Positions 37,358 through 45,399 of a DNA stretch of 55,933 nt are shown here, in pieces. The notes under the pieces were generated by a model. That model was not told where the DNA came from and ran no database searches. It saw nothing but the letters and a program-made list of their open reading frames with translations. A program made the position numbers and the translations under genes. Positions within the stretch are counted from its first letter, which is position 1; every line of letters starts with the position of its first letter. This stretch comes from an uncultured Lachnospiraceae bacterium (lineage in GTDB: Bacteria; Bacillota; Clostridia; Lachnospirales; Lachnospiraceae), in the NCBI GenBank assembly GCA_910585635.1, contig CAJUFE010000016.1, positions 26,144 through 82,076 on the forward strand, in the 5' to 3' direction.

Positions 37358-38935
37358 ATGAAAACCTTTATCCAAAAACTAGGCAAATCATTGATGGGAC
37401 CTTTGTCCATCATCGTTGCCGCTGGTCTGCTGTTAGGTCTGGCATCTACACTGCTGAACCCTAATGTATTCGGGAACGCATTAGCGAACGTGGCTCTTGT
37501 GAACCATTTTGTCACCCTGGTCAATGCGTTGGCCGGCGGATTGTTCGGTCTGCTGCCGATCCTGTTCTGTATGTCCGTGGCACAAGGCATGTCCAAGGAA
37601 GATAAGGAAGTAGCGACCTTTGCTTCGATCATCGGCTTCATCTTGTTCCATACCACGATCCGCTTCCTGCTCCAGTTAAAGGGCATCACAGCCGAGACCG
37701 TGAGCATCGACTATCTGGTATCCCAGGGGAAGGACATCCTGACAGCCACCCAGGAAAATGCGGCTTATGATACGGTGATGGGCATCTTTACCTATCGTAT
37801 GAGCATCTTCGGCGGTATCATCGTCGGTCTGTGGAGCGCTATGATCCACAACCGGTTCCATACCACCCAGCTGCCCACCGCCTTCAGCTTTTTCAGCGGC
37901 AAGCGTTTCGTCCCCATCATGATGGTGGTGACCATCCCCTTCCTGGGCGCGGTCATGTTCCTGGTCTGGCCTCTGTTCAATATGCTGATCAACGGCTTTG
38001 GCGCATTACTGGCCCAGGCAGGCGCTTTCGGCACCTTTATCTACGGGTTCTTAGAGAGACTGCTGATCCCCACCGGTCTGCACCATATCTTAAACCAGCT
38101 GATCCGCTTTACACCGATCGGCGGTTCTGCTATGATCAATGGGGAGCAGGTATCCGGCGCTCTGAACATCTTCAATACCTTGCTGATGGAGACAGAGCCA
38201 GATATGGATATGATGCGCCAGGCCACCCGTTTCCTGACCCAGGGCACCCATCCCTTCATGGTGTTCGGCCTTCCGGCTGCCTGCTTCGCGATGTATAAGA
38301 CCGCTCTGCCCCAGAACAAGGATAAGGTAAAAGGTATCCTGCTGGCGGCTGGCCTGACCAGCTTCTTCACCGGGATCACAGAGCCGATCGAGTTCTCCTT
38401 CTTCTTTATCTCGCCCTTATTATGGCTGTTCCACGCCTTCATGGCCGGGATGTCCTTCCTGATCAACACCCTTTTAGGGGTCTGTATCGGGAACGCGGGC
38501 GGCGGTCTGATCGACCTGATGCTCTTCGGCGTCCTGCGGGGCACCCAGACGAAGTGGATCTTGAACGTGGTCATCGGCCTGATCTATGCAGCCATCTACT
38601 TCATGGTCTTTAAGTGGGCGATCGTGAAGTTCAATATCAAGACCCCCGGCCGTGAGGATGAGTCCGACGAAGTCAGCTACGGCGAGGAAGTGACCGAGCT
38701 GGGCAAGGCGATCATGGAGGCATTAGGCGGCAAGGAGAACATCCAGGAGATCGATAACTGTATCTCCAGACTGCGCCTGGTGTTAAAGGATACCGCTGTG
38801 ATCAAGGAGAATGAGCTGAAAAAGACCGGTTCTCTGGGGATCATCAAGATCAACGAGACCAACCTCCAGGTGGTCTATGGAGCGAAGGTGGAGAAAGCCG
38901 CTTCCGAGTTAAAGCGGGCGGTGCGGTCGAACTAG
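37358..38935 (+). CDS. PTS permease EIIBC (glucose/maltose/GlcNAc superfamily)
   Basis: 525 aa. The EIIC membrane domain (residues 1-420; LMGPLSIIVAAGLLLGLAS, GLLPILFCMSVAQGM, IPTGLHHILNQ and GITEPIEFSFFF) is followed by EIIB with the phosphocysteine Cys468 in NCISRLRL. EIIA is not fused and not in the window, so it must be supplied in trans. The sugar cannot be read from sequence; MalX-like proteins are the closest type. AGGAGG lies 8-9 nt before ATG. The genes downstream encode amidohydrolase-type proteins, not glycosidases, which is unusual. Confidence 0.92.
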   Translation: MKTFIQKLGKSLMGPLSIIVAAGLLLGLASTLLNPNVFGNALANVALVNHFVTLVNALAGGLFGLLPILFCMSVAQGMSKEDKEVATFASIIGFILFHTTIRFLLQLKGITAETVSIDYLVSQGKDILTATQENAAYDTVMGIFTYRMSIFGGIIVGLWSAMIHNRFHTTQLPTAFSFFSGKRFVPIMMVVTIPFLGAVMFLVWPLFNMLINGFGALLAQAGAFGTFIYGFLERLLIPTGLHHILNQLIRFTPIGGSAMINGEQVSGALNIFNTLLMETEPDMDMMRQATRFLTQGTHPFMVFGLPAACFAMYKTALPQNKDKVKGILLAAGLTSFFTGITEPIEFSFFFISPLLWLFHAFMAGMSFLINTLLGVCIGNAGGGLIDLMLFGVLRGTQTKWILNVVIGLIYAAIYFMVFKWAIVKFNIKTPGREDESDEVSYGEEVTELGKAIMEALGGKENIQEIDNCISRLRLVLKDTAVIKENELKKTGSLGIIKINETNLQVVYGAKVEKAASELKRAVRSN

Positions 38936-38953
38936 TCCGTACATCGTAACATG

Positions 38954-39121
38954 AAGGTCCGTGGGATCGATGGGAAGGTCCATAGTACCGACAGAAAGGT
39001 CTGTGGGATCGATGGGAAGGTCCATAGTACCGACAGAAAGGTCTGTGGGATCGATGGGAAGGTCCATAGTATCGACGGAAAGGTCCATGGGCTTGACGGG
39101 AGATCCGCGGGACCGATGGGA
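38954..39121 (+). repeat. 21-bp alternating minisatellite, about 8 units
   Basis: Units of 21 bp starting AAGGTC alternate between two versions (one with GTGGGATCGATGGG, one with ATAGTACCGACAGA), so the array also repeats every 42 bp (38961, 39003, 39045). It fills the gap between EIIBC and the amidohydrolase. The frame through it is open and fused to the next gene, but that extension is not translated in any likely way. Confidence 0.92.
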
Positions 39122-39191
39122 TGATGTATGGGCATGTATGGCGCGGTCTGGGAGCGCGGACTCCCGGACCGGCAGAAGAGGGGAGGAAGAC

Positions 39192-40457
39192 ATGCAGACA
39201 AGGACAGAGAGGATCCAAAAGGATATCGAAACATTAGCCACATTTACCGCCACCCCAGGGAAGGGAGTGACCCGGTCATCCTATTCAAAGGAGGACAGGC
39301 TGGCAAAGGACTATATCATAGGCGAGATGAAAAAGCTGGGGCTCACGATCTATGAGGACAGCTTTGGCACATTGTTCGGACGCAAGGAGGGGACCTTAAA
39401 GGATGCCCCTGTGGTGATGTTCGGCTCCCATTACGACAGCGTGGTGAACGGGGGCGCATTTGACGGTGTGGCGGGCACGGTGTCCGCCCTGGAGGTCATG
39501 CGTGTGCTGGTGGAGAACGGACATGTCAATGACTACCCGTTGGAGCTGATCGTCATGAACGCGGAAGAGGGGGAGACCTTCGGCCCCAGTACCGGCGTGA
39601 CCAATTCCAGGGCCATGATGGGCACCATGACCCAGGAGGAGCTGGATACGGTCAAGAACCGTTTTGGGCAGACCAAGGCCGAGGCCATGCGGGCTTACGG
39701 GCTGGAGCCAGATCTTAAGGCCGCGGTCCGGGACCCGGCCTCGATCAAGAATTTTATCGAGCTGCACATCGAACAGGGACCGGTCTTGGACCGGGAAGGG
39801 GTCGAGGTGGGCTTGATCTCGTACCTGGCGGGCATCGGCCGGTATAAGATCCGTTTCTACGGCAAGACAGCCGATTCCACGGCGCCCATGACCGAGCGGA
39901 AGGACGCTCTGGTAGCGGCGGCAGGCTTTATCACCAGCTTCGACGAGAAGATCAAAGCCCTGGGCCCGGATGTGACCGGGATGGTGGGGCGGCTGGACAT
40001 CACACCGAATTCCAACCAGTTCGTGCCGGAATTTGTGGAGGGGAAGATCGAGATCCGGACCTTTTCCAAGGAGATCGTGGAGAAGGTGGACTTTAAAGAG
40101 CTGATCACCTCCCTGTTAGAGAGTGCGGGGGCAAAGTGCGGCATCCGCACAGAGCTGGAGGAGATCAAGCGGATCGGCTATCCCAATCCCACCGGCCCCA
40201 GCATCATGGCCGCGGAAAATGTGGAGCGGATGGAGCGCATCTGCGACCGCTTAGGCTACAGCCATGTGCGGATCAACAACGGGACCGGCCATGATTCCAT
40301 GATCATGACGGATCACGTGGACACCAATATGCTCTATGTCCCCAGCCGCAACGGCGGGGTCTCCCACTGCCCGGAGGAGTGGACCGACTATGAGAGCATC
40401 AAAAAGGGCGCGGACGTGCTGCTGCATCTGGTGATGGAGCTGGGCGAGAAGGCGTGA
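39192..40457 (+). CDS. M20-family amidohydrolase (allantoate / N-carbamoyl-amino-acid hydrolase type)
   Basis: 421 aa. The two-metal site is complete: GSHYDSV, GGAFDGVAG, NAEEGETFG, ELHIEQGPVL and GGVSHCPEE. NNGTGHDSM and DTNMLYVPS also mark the HyuC/AllC branch, which cleaves ureido or carbamoyl groups from N-carbamoyl amino acids or allantoate. ATG 39192 with GGGGAGGAAG upstream is the start; the longer open frame from 38961 is the minisatellite. It overlaps or abuts the M24-like gene and is probably co-transcribed with the PTS permease. Confidence 0.92.
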   Translation: MQTRTERIQKDIETLATFTATPGKGVTRSSYSKEDRLAKDYIIGEMKKLGLTIYEDSFGTLFGRKEGTLKDAPVVMFGSHYDSVVNGGAFDGVAGTVSALEVMRVLVENGHVNDYPLELIVMNAEEGETFGPSTGVTNSRAMMGTMTQEELDTVKNRFGQTKAEAMRAYGLEPDLKAAVRDPASIKNFIELHIEQGPVLDREGVEVGLISYLAGIGRYKIRFYGKTADSTAPMTERKDALVAAAGFITSFDEKIKALGPDVTGMVGRLDITPNSNQFVPEFVEGKIEIRTFSKEIVEKVDFKELITSLLESAGAKCGIRTELEEIKRIGYPNPTGPSIMAAENVERMERICDRLGYSHVRINNGTGHDSMIMTDHVDTNMLYVPSRNGGVSHCPEEWTDYESIKKGADVLLHLVMELGEKA

Positions 40458-40537
40458 TCTTGCCGCGCTTTCGCATAAGGCAGACAAAGGAGCGGGAGGA
40501 AATAAGGAGGATCGTGGAGAAAGGAGTCAGAAAGAAC

Positions 40538-41929
40538 ATGTTGAGAGATATCGAGTACCGGCAGGTCCCTGCGCCCTGCGCGGACTGCAGCCAGGTCCCT
40601 GTGATGCTGACGGACGGGACCATGGAGGAACGTTTGCAGAAGGTCCTGTCCCGGATGGAGGAGGAGCGGATCGATACGCTGGTGGTCTATGCCGATCTGG
40701 AGCATGGGAACAACTTTGAATACCTGACGGGCTTCCTGCCCCGTTTTGAGGAGGCCCTGCTGGTCCTCCACGCAGACGGCCAGGCATTCATGGTCATGGG
40801 GAATGAGAACCTGAACAAGGTCCCGTCAGCCAGGATCAAGGCCACGGCCATCCATGCGCCCTACTTCTCCCTTCCTAACCAGCCGATGGCCTGTGAGAAG
40901 GGGTTTGTGGAGATCTTAAAAGAGGCGGGGATCGGCAGCGGTGCGCGGATCGGGATCGCAGGCTGGAAGAATTTTACCAGTCCATATGAGGACAATGCCC
41001 AGCTGTTCGATGTCCCTTCCTACATCGTGGACCGGATCCGGCAGCTGGCCGGGGAGGACGGAACGGTCTTTAACGCCACCTATCTCTTTATCGGGGAGAA
41101 GGGCGTGCGCTGCCGGAACAATGTAAATGAGATCGAGCATTATGAGTTTGGCGCAGCCCTGGCCTCCGACCGTATGCTGGCCGCTATGGACCGGCTGGAT
41201 GTGGGGGTCAGCGAGCTGGAGCTTGGGGGACTGTTAAATGCCTGCGGGCAGAAGAACAGCGTGGTGACCATCGCCGCGGCCGGAAAGCGTTTTGTGAAGG
41301 CGAACCTGTATCCCACGGACCACAAGGTGGAGCTGGGAGAGCCGATCAGCCTGACAGTAGGCTATAAGGGAGGCCTGTCCTCCCGGGCGGGCTACGCGGT
41401 GGAGCGGCCCGATCAGCTCCCGGAAGGGATCCGGGATTATGTGGATGTGGTGGTGAAACCCTATTTTGACGCGTACACCGTATGGCTGGAGCATGCCCAT
41501 TGCGGCATGAAGGGAGATGAGCTGTATCAGCTGATCGAGGCGGCCCTGCCGAAGGCGGACTATCATTGGTCCTTATGCCCAGGGCATCTGACCGCAGATG
41601 AGGAGTGGATGTCCTCCCCGATCTATGGGGGGAGCCGCGAGGTCTTAGAGAGCGGTATGCTGTTCCAGATCGACATCATCCCGTCGGTCCAGGGCTACGG
41701 CGGGACCAGCGCGGAGAGCACCGTGGCTTTAGCGGACAGCGCGCTTCAGCAGGAGATCCGGCAGCAGGCGCCGGCATTGTGGGAGAGGATCCAGGCAAGA
41801 CGGGAGTATATCCAGTCCCAGCTGGGGATCTTGCTCCATCCGGATATCCTGCCCCTGTGCTCTACCGTGGCCTATCTGCGGCCCTTGCTCTTGGACAAGG
41901 AGAAGGCGATGGCCATAGGACGAGGATAA
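40538..41929 (+). CDS. Degenerate M24 (creatinase/aminopeptidase P-like) protein
   Basis: 463 aa. The N-terminal creatinase-like domain (IDTLVVYADLEHGNNFEYLTGFLPRF) and C-terminal pita-bread domain (NVNEIEHYEFGAALASDRM onward) place it in M24. Of the five usual metal ligands only the His (PGHLTADEEW) and the last Glu (TSAESTVAL) are recognisable; the two Asp positions (region ISLTVGYKGGLSSRAGYAVE) are missing, so it is probably not a normal metallopeptidase. ATG 40538 has AAAGGAG about 11 nt upstream; GTG 40454, overlapping the M20 stop by 4 bp, is an alternative. The 3' end is tandemly duplicated. Confidence 0.8.
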   Translation: MLRDIEYRQVPAPCADCSQVPVMLTDGTMEERLQKVLSRMEEERIDTLVVYADLEHGNNFEYLTGFLPRFEEALLVLHADGQAFMVMGNENLNKVPSARIKATAIHAPYFSLPNQPMACEKGFVEILKEAGIGSGARIGIAGWKNFTSPYEDNAQLFDVPSYIVDRIRQLAGEDGTVFNATYLFIGEKGVRCRNNVNEIEHYEFGAALASDRMLAAMDRLDVGVSELELGGLLNACGQKNSVVTIAAAGKRFVKANLYPTDHKVELGEPISLTVGYKGGLSSRAGYAVERPDQLPEGIRDYVDVVVKPYFDAYTVWLEHAHCGMKGDELYQLIEAALPKADYHWSLCPGHLTADEEWMSSPIYGGSREVLESGMLFQIDIIPSVQGYGGTSAESTVALADSALQQEIRQQAPALWERIQARREYIQSQLGILLHPDILPLCSTVAYLRPLLLDKEKAMAIGRG

Positions 41930-42060
41930 GCTGGAGCCCGCCACCGTTACCGCCGCTCTTGGACAAGGAGGGGGCGATGGACATAGGACGAGGATAAGCT
42001 GGAGCCCGTCACGTTACCGCCGCTCTTGGACAAGGAGAGGGCGATGGACATAGGGCCGCA
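41888..42060 (+). repeat. 67-68-bp tandem repeat spanning a stop codon, 3 copies
   Basis: CTCTTGGACAAGGAG starts at 41888, 41956 and 42023. The first copy is the end of the M24-like gene, including TAA at 41927-41929; the second keeps the same codons and stop and the third is truncated. Confidence 0.9.
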
Positions 42061-42141
42061 GGCATAGGCAGTGATGGGAAGGCTATGGCTGTGGACCGGT
42101 CCGACACCTTAGGATAGCGGGGAAAAAGACTTAAATATAGG

Positions 42142-42185
42142 AAAAGACAGACATTTTGCTGTGACCGGCATGTCTGTCTTTTTTA
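42142..42185. terminator. Bidirectional terminator
   Basis: AAGACAGACAT ... ATGTCTGTCTT stem, T run on the plus side and A-rich flank on the other. It separates the PTS-M20-M24 operon and the convergent regulator. Confidence 0.9.
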
Positions 42186-42230
42186 TGGACCTTTAGTCCA
42201 TTAGCCTTTATGCAGGTAGGGATCTGTGGG

Positions 42231-42992
42231 TCATTTGTGGTCCATATAGTCGATATAGGCATCGTAGAGCAGGTGGAGGACCAGGTGCAGGGTGAGATAG
42301 GAGGAGCGGTTCACGTTCATGTCCAGATCCACATGGGTGCTCTGAAAGTACAGATTATACCTGGAAAGGAAAGAGAGTTCATTATTGTCGAAGCTGGTGA
42401 TGGAGACGATCGGCAGGTCCAGGACGCTTAAAGCCGTCAGCGTGTCCCGGTATTTGTCGATGTTCCCGGACCAGGAGGCGATGAAGAGCAGATCCTTTTG
42501 CGTCATGAACTTCTTTAGGATCTTCAGCTCGGTGGAGGAGGGGATGATGACGAACTTCCGGTTCACATTAAAAAAGCATCTGGCCGCCTCCTGCAGCATC
42601 AGGCACTGCCCCTGGCCGGTGCCAAAGGCATAGATGGTATCCGCCGTATCGATGAGCCGGCAGATCTCCTGGATATGCTTGTTCTGCCGGAAAAACTTGA
42701 TCGTCTGGGAGATATCCTGGTCCAAGATGGCCAGCATATCGATGCTCTTTGGGCTGTCCTCCTTCTCGTCCTCTTTCAGAAAATATTTGAACTCACTGTA
42801 GCCGCTGAAATCCAGCTTCTGGGCGGTCCGCAGGATCGACGCGGTGGAGACATTGCACCGTTTGGCCAGCTCCGCCACGCTAAGAGATGTACAGGCATGG
42901 GGGTTCTGCTGGATGTAGGTCAGGATGTGCAGGTCTACCGGACTCAGCTTAGCATAGTTTTCATTGATCGCCAGATCTAATCGAAATCCCAT
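42231..42992 (-). CDS. RpiR/MurR-family SIS-domain regulator
   Basis: 253 aa. The N-terminal helix-turn-helix (LSVAELAKRCNVSTASILRTAQKLDFSGYSEF) and C-terminal SIS domain (TADTIYAFGTGQGQCLMLQEAARCF, later LLFIASWSGNIDKY) are the RpiR layout; the SIS domain binds phosphosugars. It is convergent with the PTS operon and is its likely regulator, sensing the phosphorylated import product (inference). ATG 42992 is chosen because AAAGGAGGG lies 7 nt upstream; the ATG at 43010 is ahead of that site. Confidence 0.9.
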   Translation of the reverse strand: MGFRLDLAINENYAKLSPVDLHILTYIQQNPHACTSLSVAELAKRCNVSTASILRTAQKLDFSGYSEFKYFLKEDEKEDSPKSIDMLAILDQDISQTIKFFRQNKHIQEICRLIDTADTIYAFGTGQGQCLMLQEAARCFFNVNRKFVIIPSSTELKILKKFMTQKDLLFIASWSGNIDKYRDTLTALSVLDLPIVSITSFDNNELSFLSRYNLYFQSTHVDLDMNVNRSSYLTLHLVLHLLYDAYIDYMDHK

Positions 42993-43014
42993 GGCAAGCC
43001 CTCCTTTCATGTCG

Positions 43015-43044
43015 ATCTTATCACAAAAAAGTGGGGGTTGTAAA
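43015..43044 (-). promoter_or_regulatory. Promoter candidate of the RpiR gene
   Basis: Minus strand: TTTACA, 18-bp spacer, TAAGAT; close to the start codon, giving a very short leader. Confidence 0.5.
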
Positions 43045-43114
43045 CCCTGATCTTATGCAAAAGAGAAAAAGCAGAGCCTGCCGGGGATCTGACGCGCTGT
43101 GCCAGGTGTGGGCC

Positions 43115-43240
43115 TTAGCTATCCTTGCGTTTGGCCTCTGCGATCACATCGTTGATGAGCTCCAGGGCCTTTTCTGTATTGTCGCTTTCAAGTAGGGCTT
43201 TGATGGCCAGCAACAATGTCAATAGTTCCAGTCTTGTCAT
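43115..43240 (-). CDS. 41-residue peptide ORF with its own promoter
   Basis: Not long enough for ordinary ORF calling. It encodes 41 residues beginning MTRLELLTLLLAIKALLES and ending IAEAKRKDS: two amphipathic helices joined by a short turn with DNTEKAL. A near-consensus promoter lies just upstream (43288-43316), and the start is preceded by GTGAGTGATGAT. Its 5' leader shares a 16-bp identical block and the bases at the start codon with the cell-wall-binding protein gene at 23461. Function unknown; it sits between the RpiR gene and the transposase. Confidence 0.55.
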   Translation of the reverse strand: MTRLELLTLLLAIKALLESDNTEKALELINDVIAEAKRKDS

Positions 43241-43287
43241 ATCATCACTCACTTTCGATCACATCCTTTTCTGTATAGAGTACTTTT

Positions 43288-43316
43288 ATTATACTGAAAG
43301 GAAGAGTTGGTGTAAA
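43288..43316 (-). promoter_or_regulatory. Sigma-A promoter for the 41-residue ORF
   Basis: Minus strand: TTTACA (43316-43311), 17-bp spacer, TATAAT (43293-43288). Confidence 0.8.
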
Positions 43317-43440
43317 GCTGGTCATACCGTGATAGTAGAAAATGATCAGCTGTTATGGTTTCCATAATATTACATTTTACATATTTTGTCAAGCTATATC
43401 TGCTTTTACGCGTGAGGTCCGCAGACTTTTAAGATCCATG

Positions 43441-43469
43441 TTGCCGATCGCTCGGATCTGTGCTACACT
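43441..43469 (+). promoter_or_regulatory. Promoter of the transposase gene
   Basis: TTGCCG (43441-43446), 17-bp spacer, TACACT (43464-43469), 47 bp ahead of the ATG. Confidence 0.6.
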
Positions 43470-43515
43470 GTGGTCATAAAACAACTGCGAGGAAGTATGA
43501 CTACCGAGGTACGTT

Positions 43516-45195
43516 ATGCACATTTTTTATCATGAGTCGAACGGAGTCCTGTATGCCCGCCTGGGACGTTCTGTGCGCAATGGGGATAAGGTCAGCAAGG
43601 AATCGATCAATCTGGGACGTGTGATCGACAAGGAGAAGGGCATCTACAAGAGCCGGGAGCGGGGGGTGTTCCAGTACGATCTGGAGACGGATACCTATAC
43701 CAGCATCGCCCAGCCGGAAGGAAGGCGGGAGCTGTCTCTGCCTGGGATATCCCATGGAACTGAAAGGAGTATAAAGGCGGAAAAGGCGATCGTGGACCTG
43801 GGTGATGTGTTTTTTCTAGATGCGTTCATCAAGAAGGCAGGGCTGGATGCGGTCATCGACGGGGCAGGATACGAGGGGAGGGACACCTTGTACGCACTGC
43901 TCTGCCATCGCCTGCTGGGCGGCGGGGACGACCGCCGGGCAGAAGACTGGTGTGCGGGGAGCTATGCCGGTATCCTGTATCCCCATGCGCAGCTGTCCGG
44001 TGAGCAGATCCGTGAGGTGTATGCCGCGCTGGGAGGCGAGCTGTCCCGGCAGCTTTTTTTCAGCCGTTATCTTCCCTATGTATCGGAAAGAGGAGCATCG
44101 GATAGGACCGCGGCGGAAAGCATGACAGCAAAGAGGAGCGGTGCAAAAGAGAGATATGTTTTGATCGACAGCGCCGCAGACAGAGGGGGCAGGCTCCTCT
44201 ATGTGGTCCGACAGTCTACCGGGATGCCGGTCTTCTTCCGCTATTGCCAGGATAAGGAGGCAGATGTGGAGACCCTGGTGCGCACGATCAGGGAGCTGGA
44301 GGTCTATAAGATCGTTATCTCCCTGGCGATCCTGGATGCCGGTTATTATAGTGGGGACAGCATCGAGGAGCTGTATGCTCAGAGGATCGCCTTCCTCACA
44401 AAGCCCAGGGAGGATCTGCGGCTTTATAAAAAGCTGGCCACTGAAAGCCTTTCCGCTCTCACGGCTCATGAATGTTTTGTCAGCTGTGATATTCAGTATC
44501 CCTATATCAAATGTGTCCCCTGTAAGGTGGGGCAGAAAAACCATCCGGCCTGTGCCTATGTCTGCCTTGCCTTGGATAAAGAGCGCCTGGAGACCTATCG
44601 GCAGCTGCTGGATGCAAAGAACCGCAGTCTGACAGACGGAGACATGCATGATATGATCCAGTCTCAGGAGATCCTGCTCTTTGTATCCTCCGAGAGGATC
44701 GCGCCGGATAAGCTCTTTCCGGCCTATGAGACCAGGCGGTATATGGAGCGTTTCCTTCGGGGGCTGGGTGCTGACCGTTCTGACGGGAGGGCCGGGGCGC
44801 GTTCTGGCGGCAGTCCGGATAGGTGGTCTGGCAGCTGGCCGGATGAGCGTTCTGGCGGCAGTCTGGATGGGCAGCCCGGCAGCAGTCCGGATAGGTGGTC
44901 TGGCGGCAGTCCGGATGGACTGGCAGGTGGGCGGTCAGCTCCACGGTCTCTGGAGCGGGCGGAGGACATGCTCTGCGGTCAGCTGTTATTGACCTTCATG
45001 GCGGATGTGATCCGAGAACAGATCGAGGATAAGCTGGCGAGCATGCCCTATACCCTGGAGGAGATGTTCTTAAACTTACGGAACCAGAAGGGAAAGGTCT
45101 ACCGGGACCGGGTGATCGCCCAGAAGGCGTCCAAAAAGGCCAGCGACTGCTATAAGCGGTTTGGGATCTTATGCCCTACGGAGATACGGAGGTGA
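43516..45195 (+). mobile_element. DDE transposase (IS4/IS1634-like), full-length ORF
   Basis: 559 aa. The N terminus has the usual small beta-strand region (FYHESNGVLYARLGRS), and the DDE core shows VLIDSA, LAILDAGYYSG and the YxxRxxxExxF-like YETRRYMERFLRG. The order fits IS1634/IS4-type transposases. Directly after that last motif is an unusual insert of about 45 residues made of five 8-residue repeats (SGGSPDRW type), followed by a helical C terminus. No terminal inverted repeats or target duplications were found around the gene, and it has its own promoter, so it may be a decayed or single-copy, possibly domesticated element. Confidence 0.75.
44803..44930 (+). repeat. In-frame 24-bp repeat inside the transposase, 5 copies
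   Basis: Units start at 44803, 44827, 44851, 44875 and 44899, each eight codons encoding variants of SGGSPDRW. The length matches the 24-bp array in the patatin gene but the sequence is unrelated. Confidence 0.9.
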
Positions 45196-45223
45196 CAGGA
45201 GGGGACAGAAAAAGCGGTGAGCG

Positions 45224-45343
45224 TTACTATGAAAGTCTGCCGCCGGATAGGCGGCATGCATTCAGATATGCCCAGTGCGCCCGTCAGACTTTCATGGGTG
45301 GTGATGCGCCTGCCTGCCGGGCGCATGCAGGTTTACTATGAAA
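45224..45343 (+). repeat. Structured intergenic region bracketed by an 11-bp direct repeat
   Basis: TTACTATGAAA occurs at 45224-45234 and 45333-45343. Between lie an 11-bp inverted repeat (ATGAAAGTCTG 45229-45239, CAGACTTTCAT 45285-45295) enclosing the hairpin GCCGCC-GGATA-GGCGGC, and a second hairpin ATGCGCC/GGCGCAT (45304-45326). It may be a transposition scar or a structured RNA leader of the reductase gene downstream. Confidence 0.55.
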
Positions 45344-45399
45344 CCGCCGCCAGGCACATGGAGGCTGGTCAGAAGACCAAGAAAGGATAAGGTGGAAGG

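Noticed and set aside
38961..39191. N-terminal extension of the M20 hydrolase containing MGSMGRSIVPTERSV repeats
   Set aside because: It is the intergenic minisatellite read in frame; the ribosome binding site and conserved start are at 39192.
43370..43516. Terminal inverted repeat of the transposase element
   Set aside because: No sequence here matched the region after 45195 in inverted orientation.
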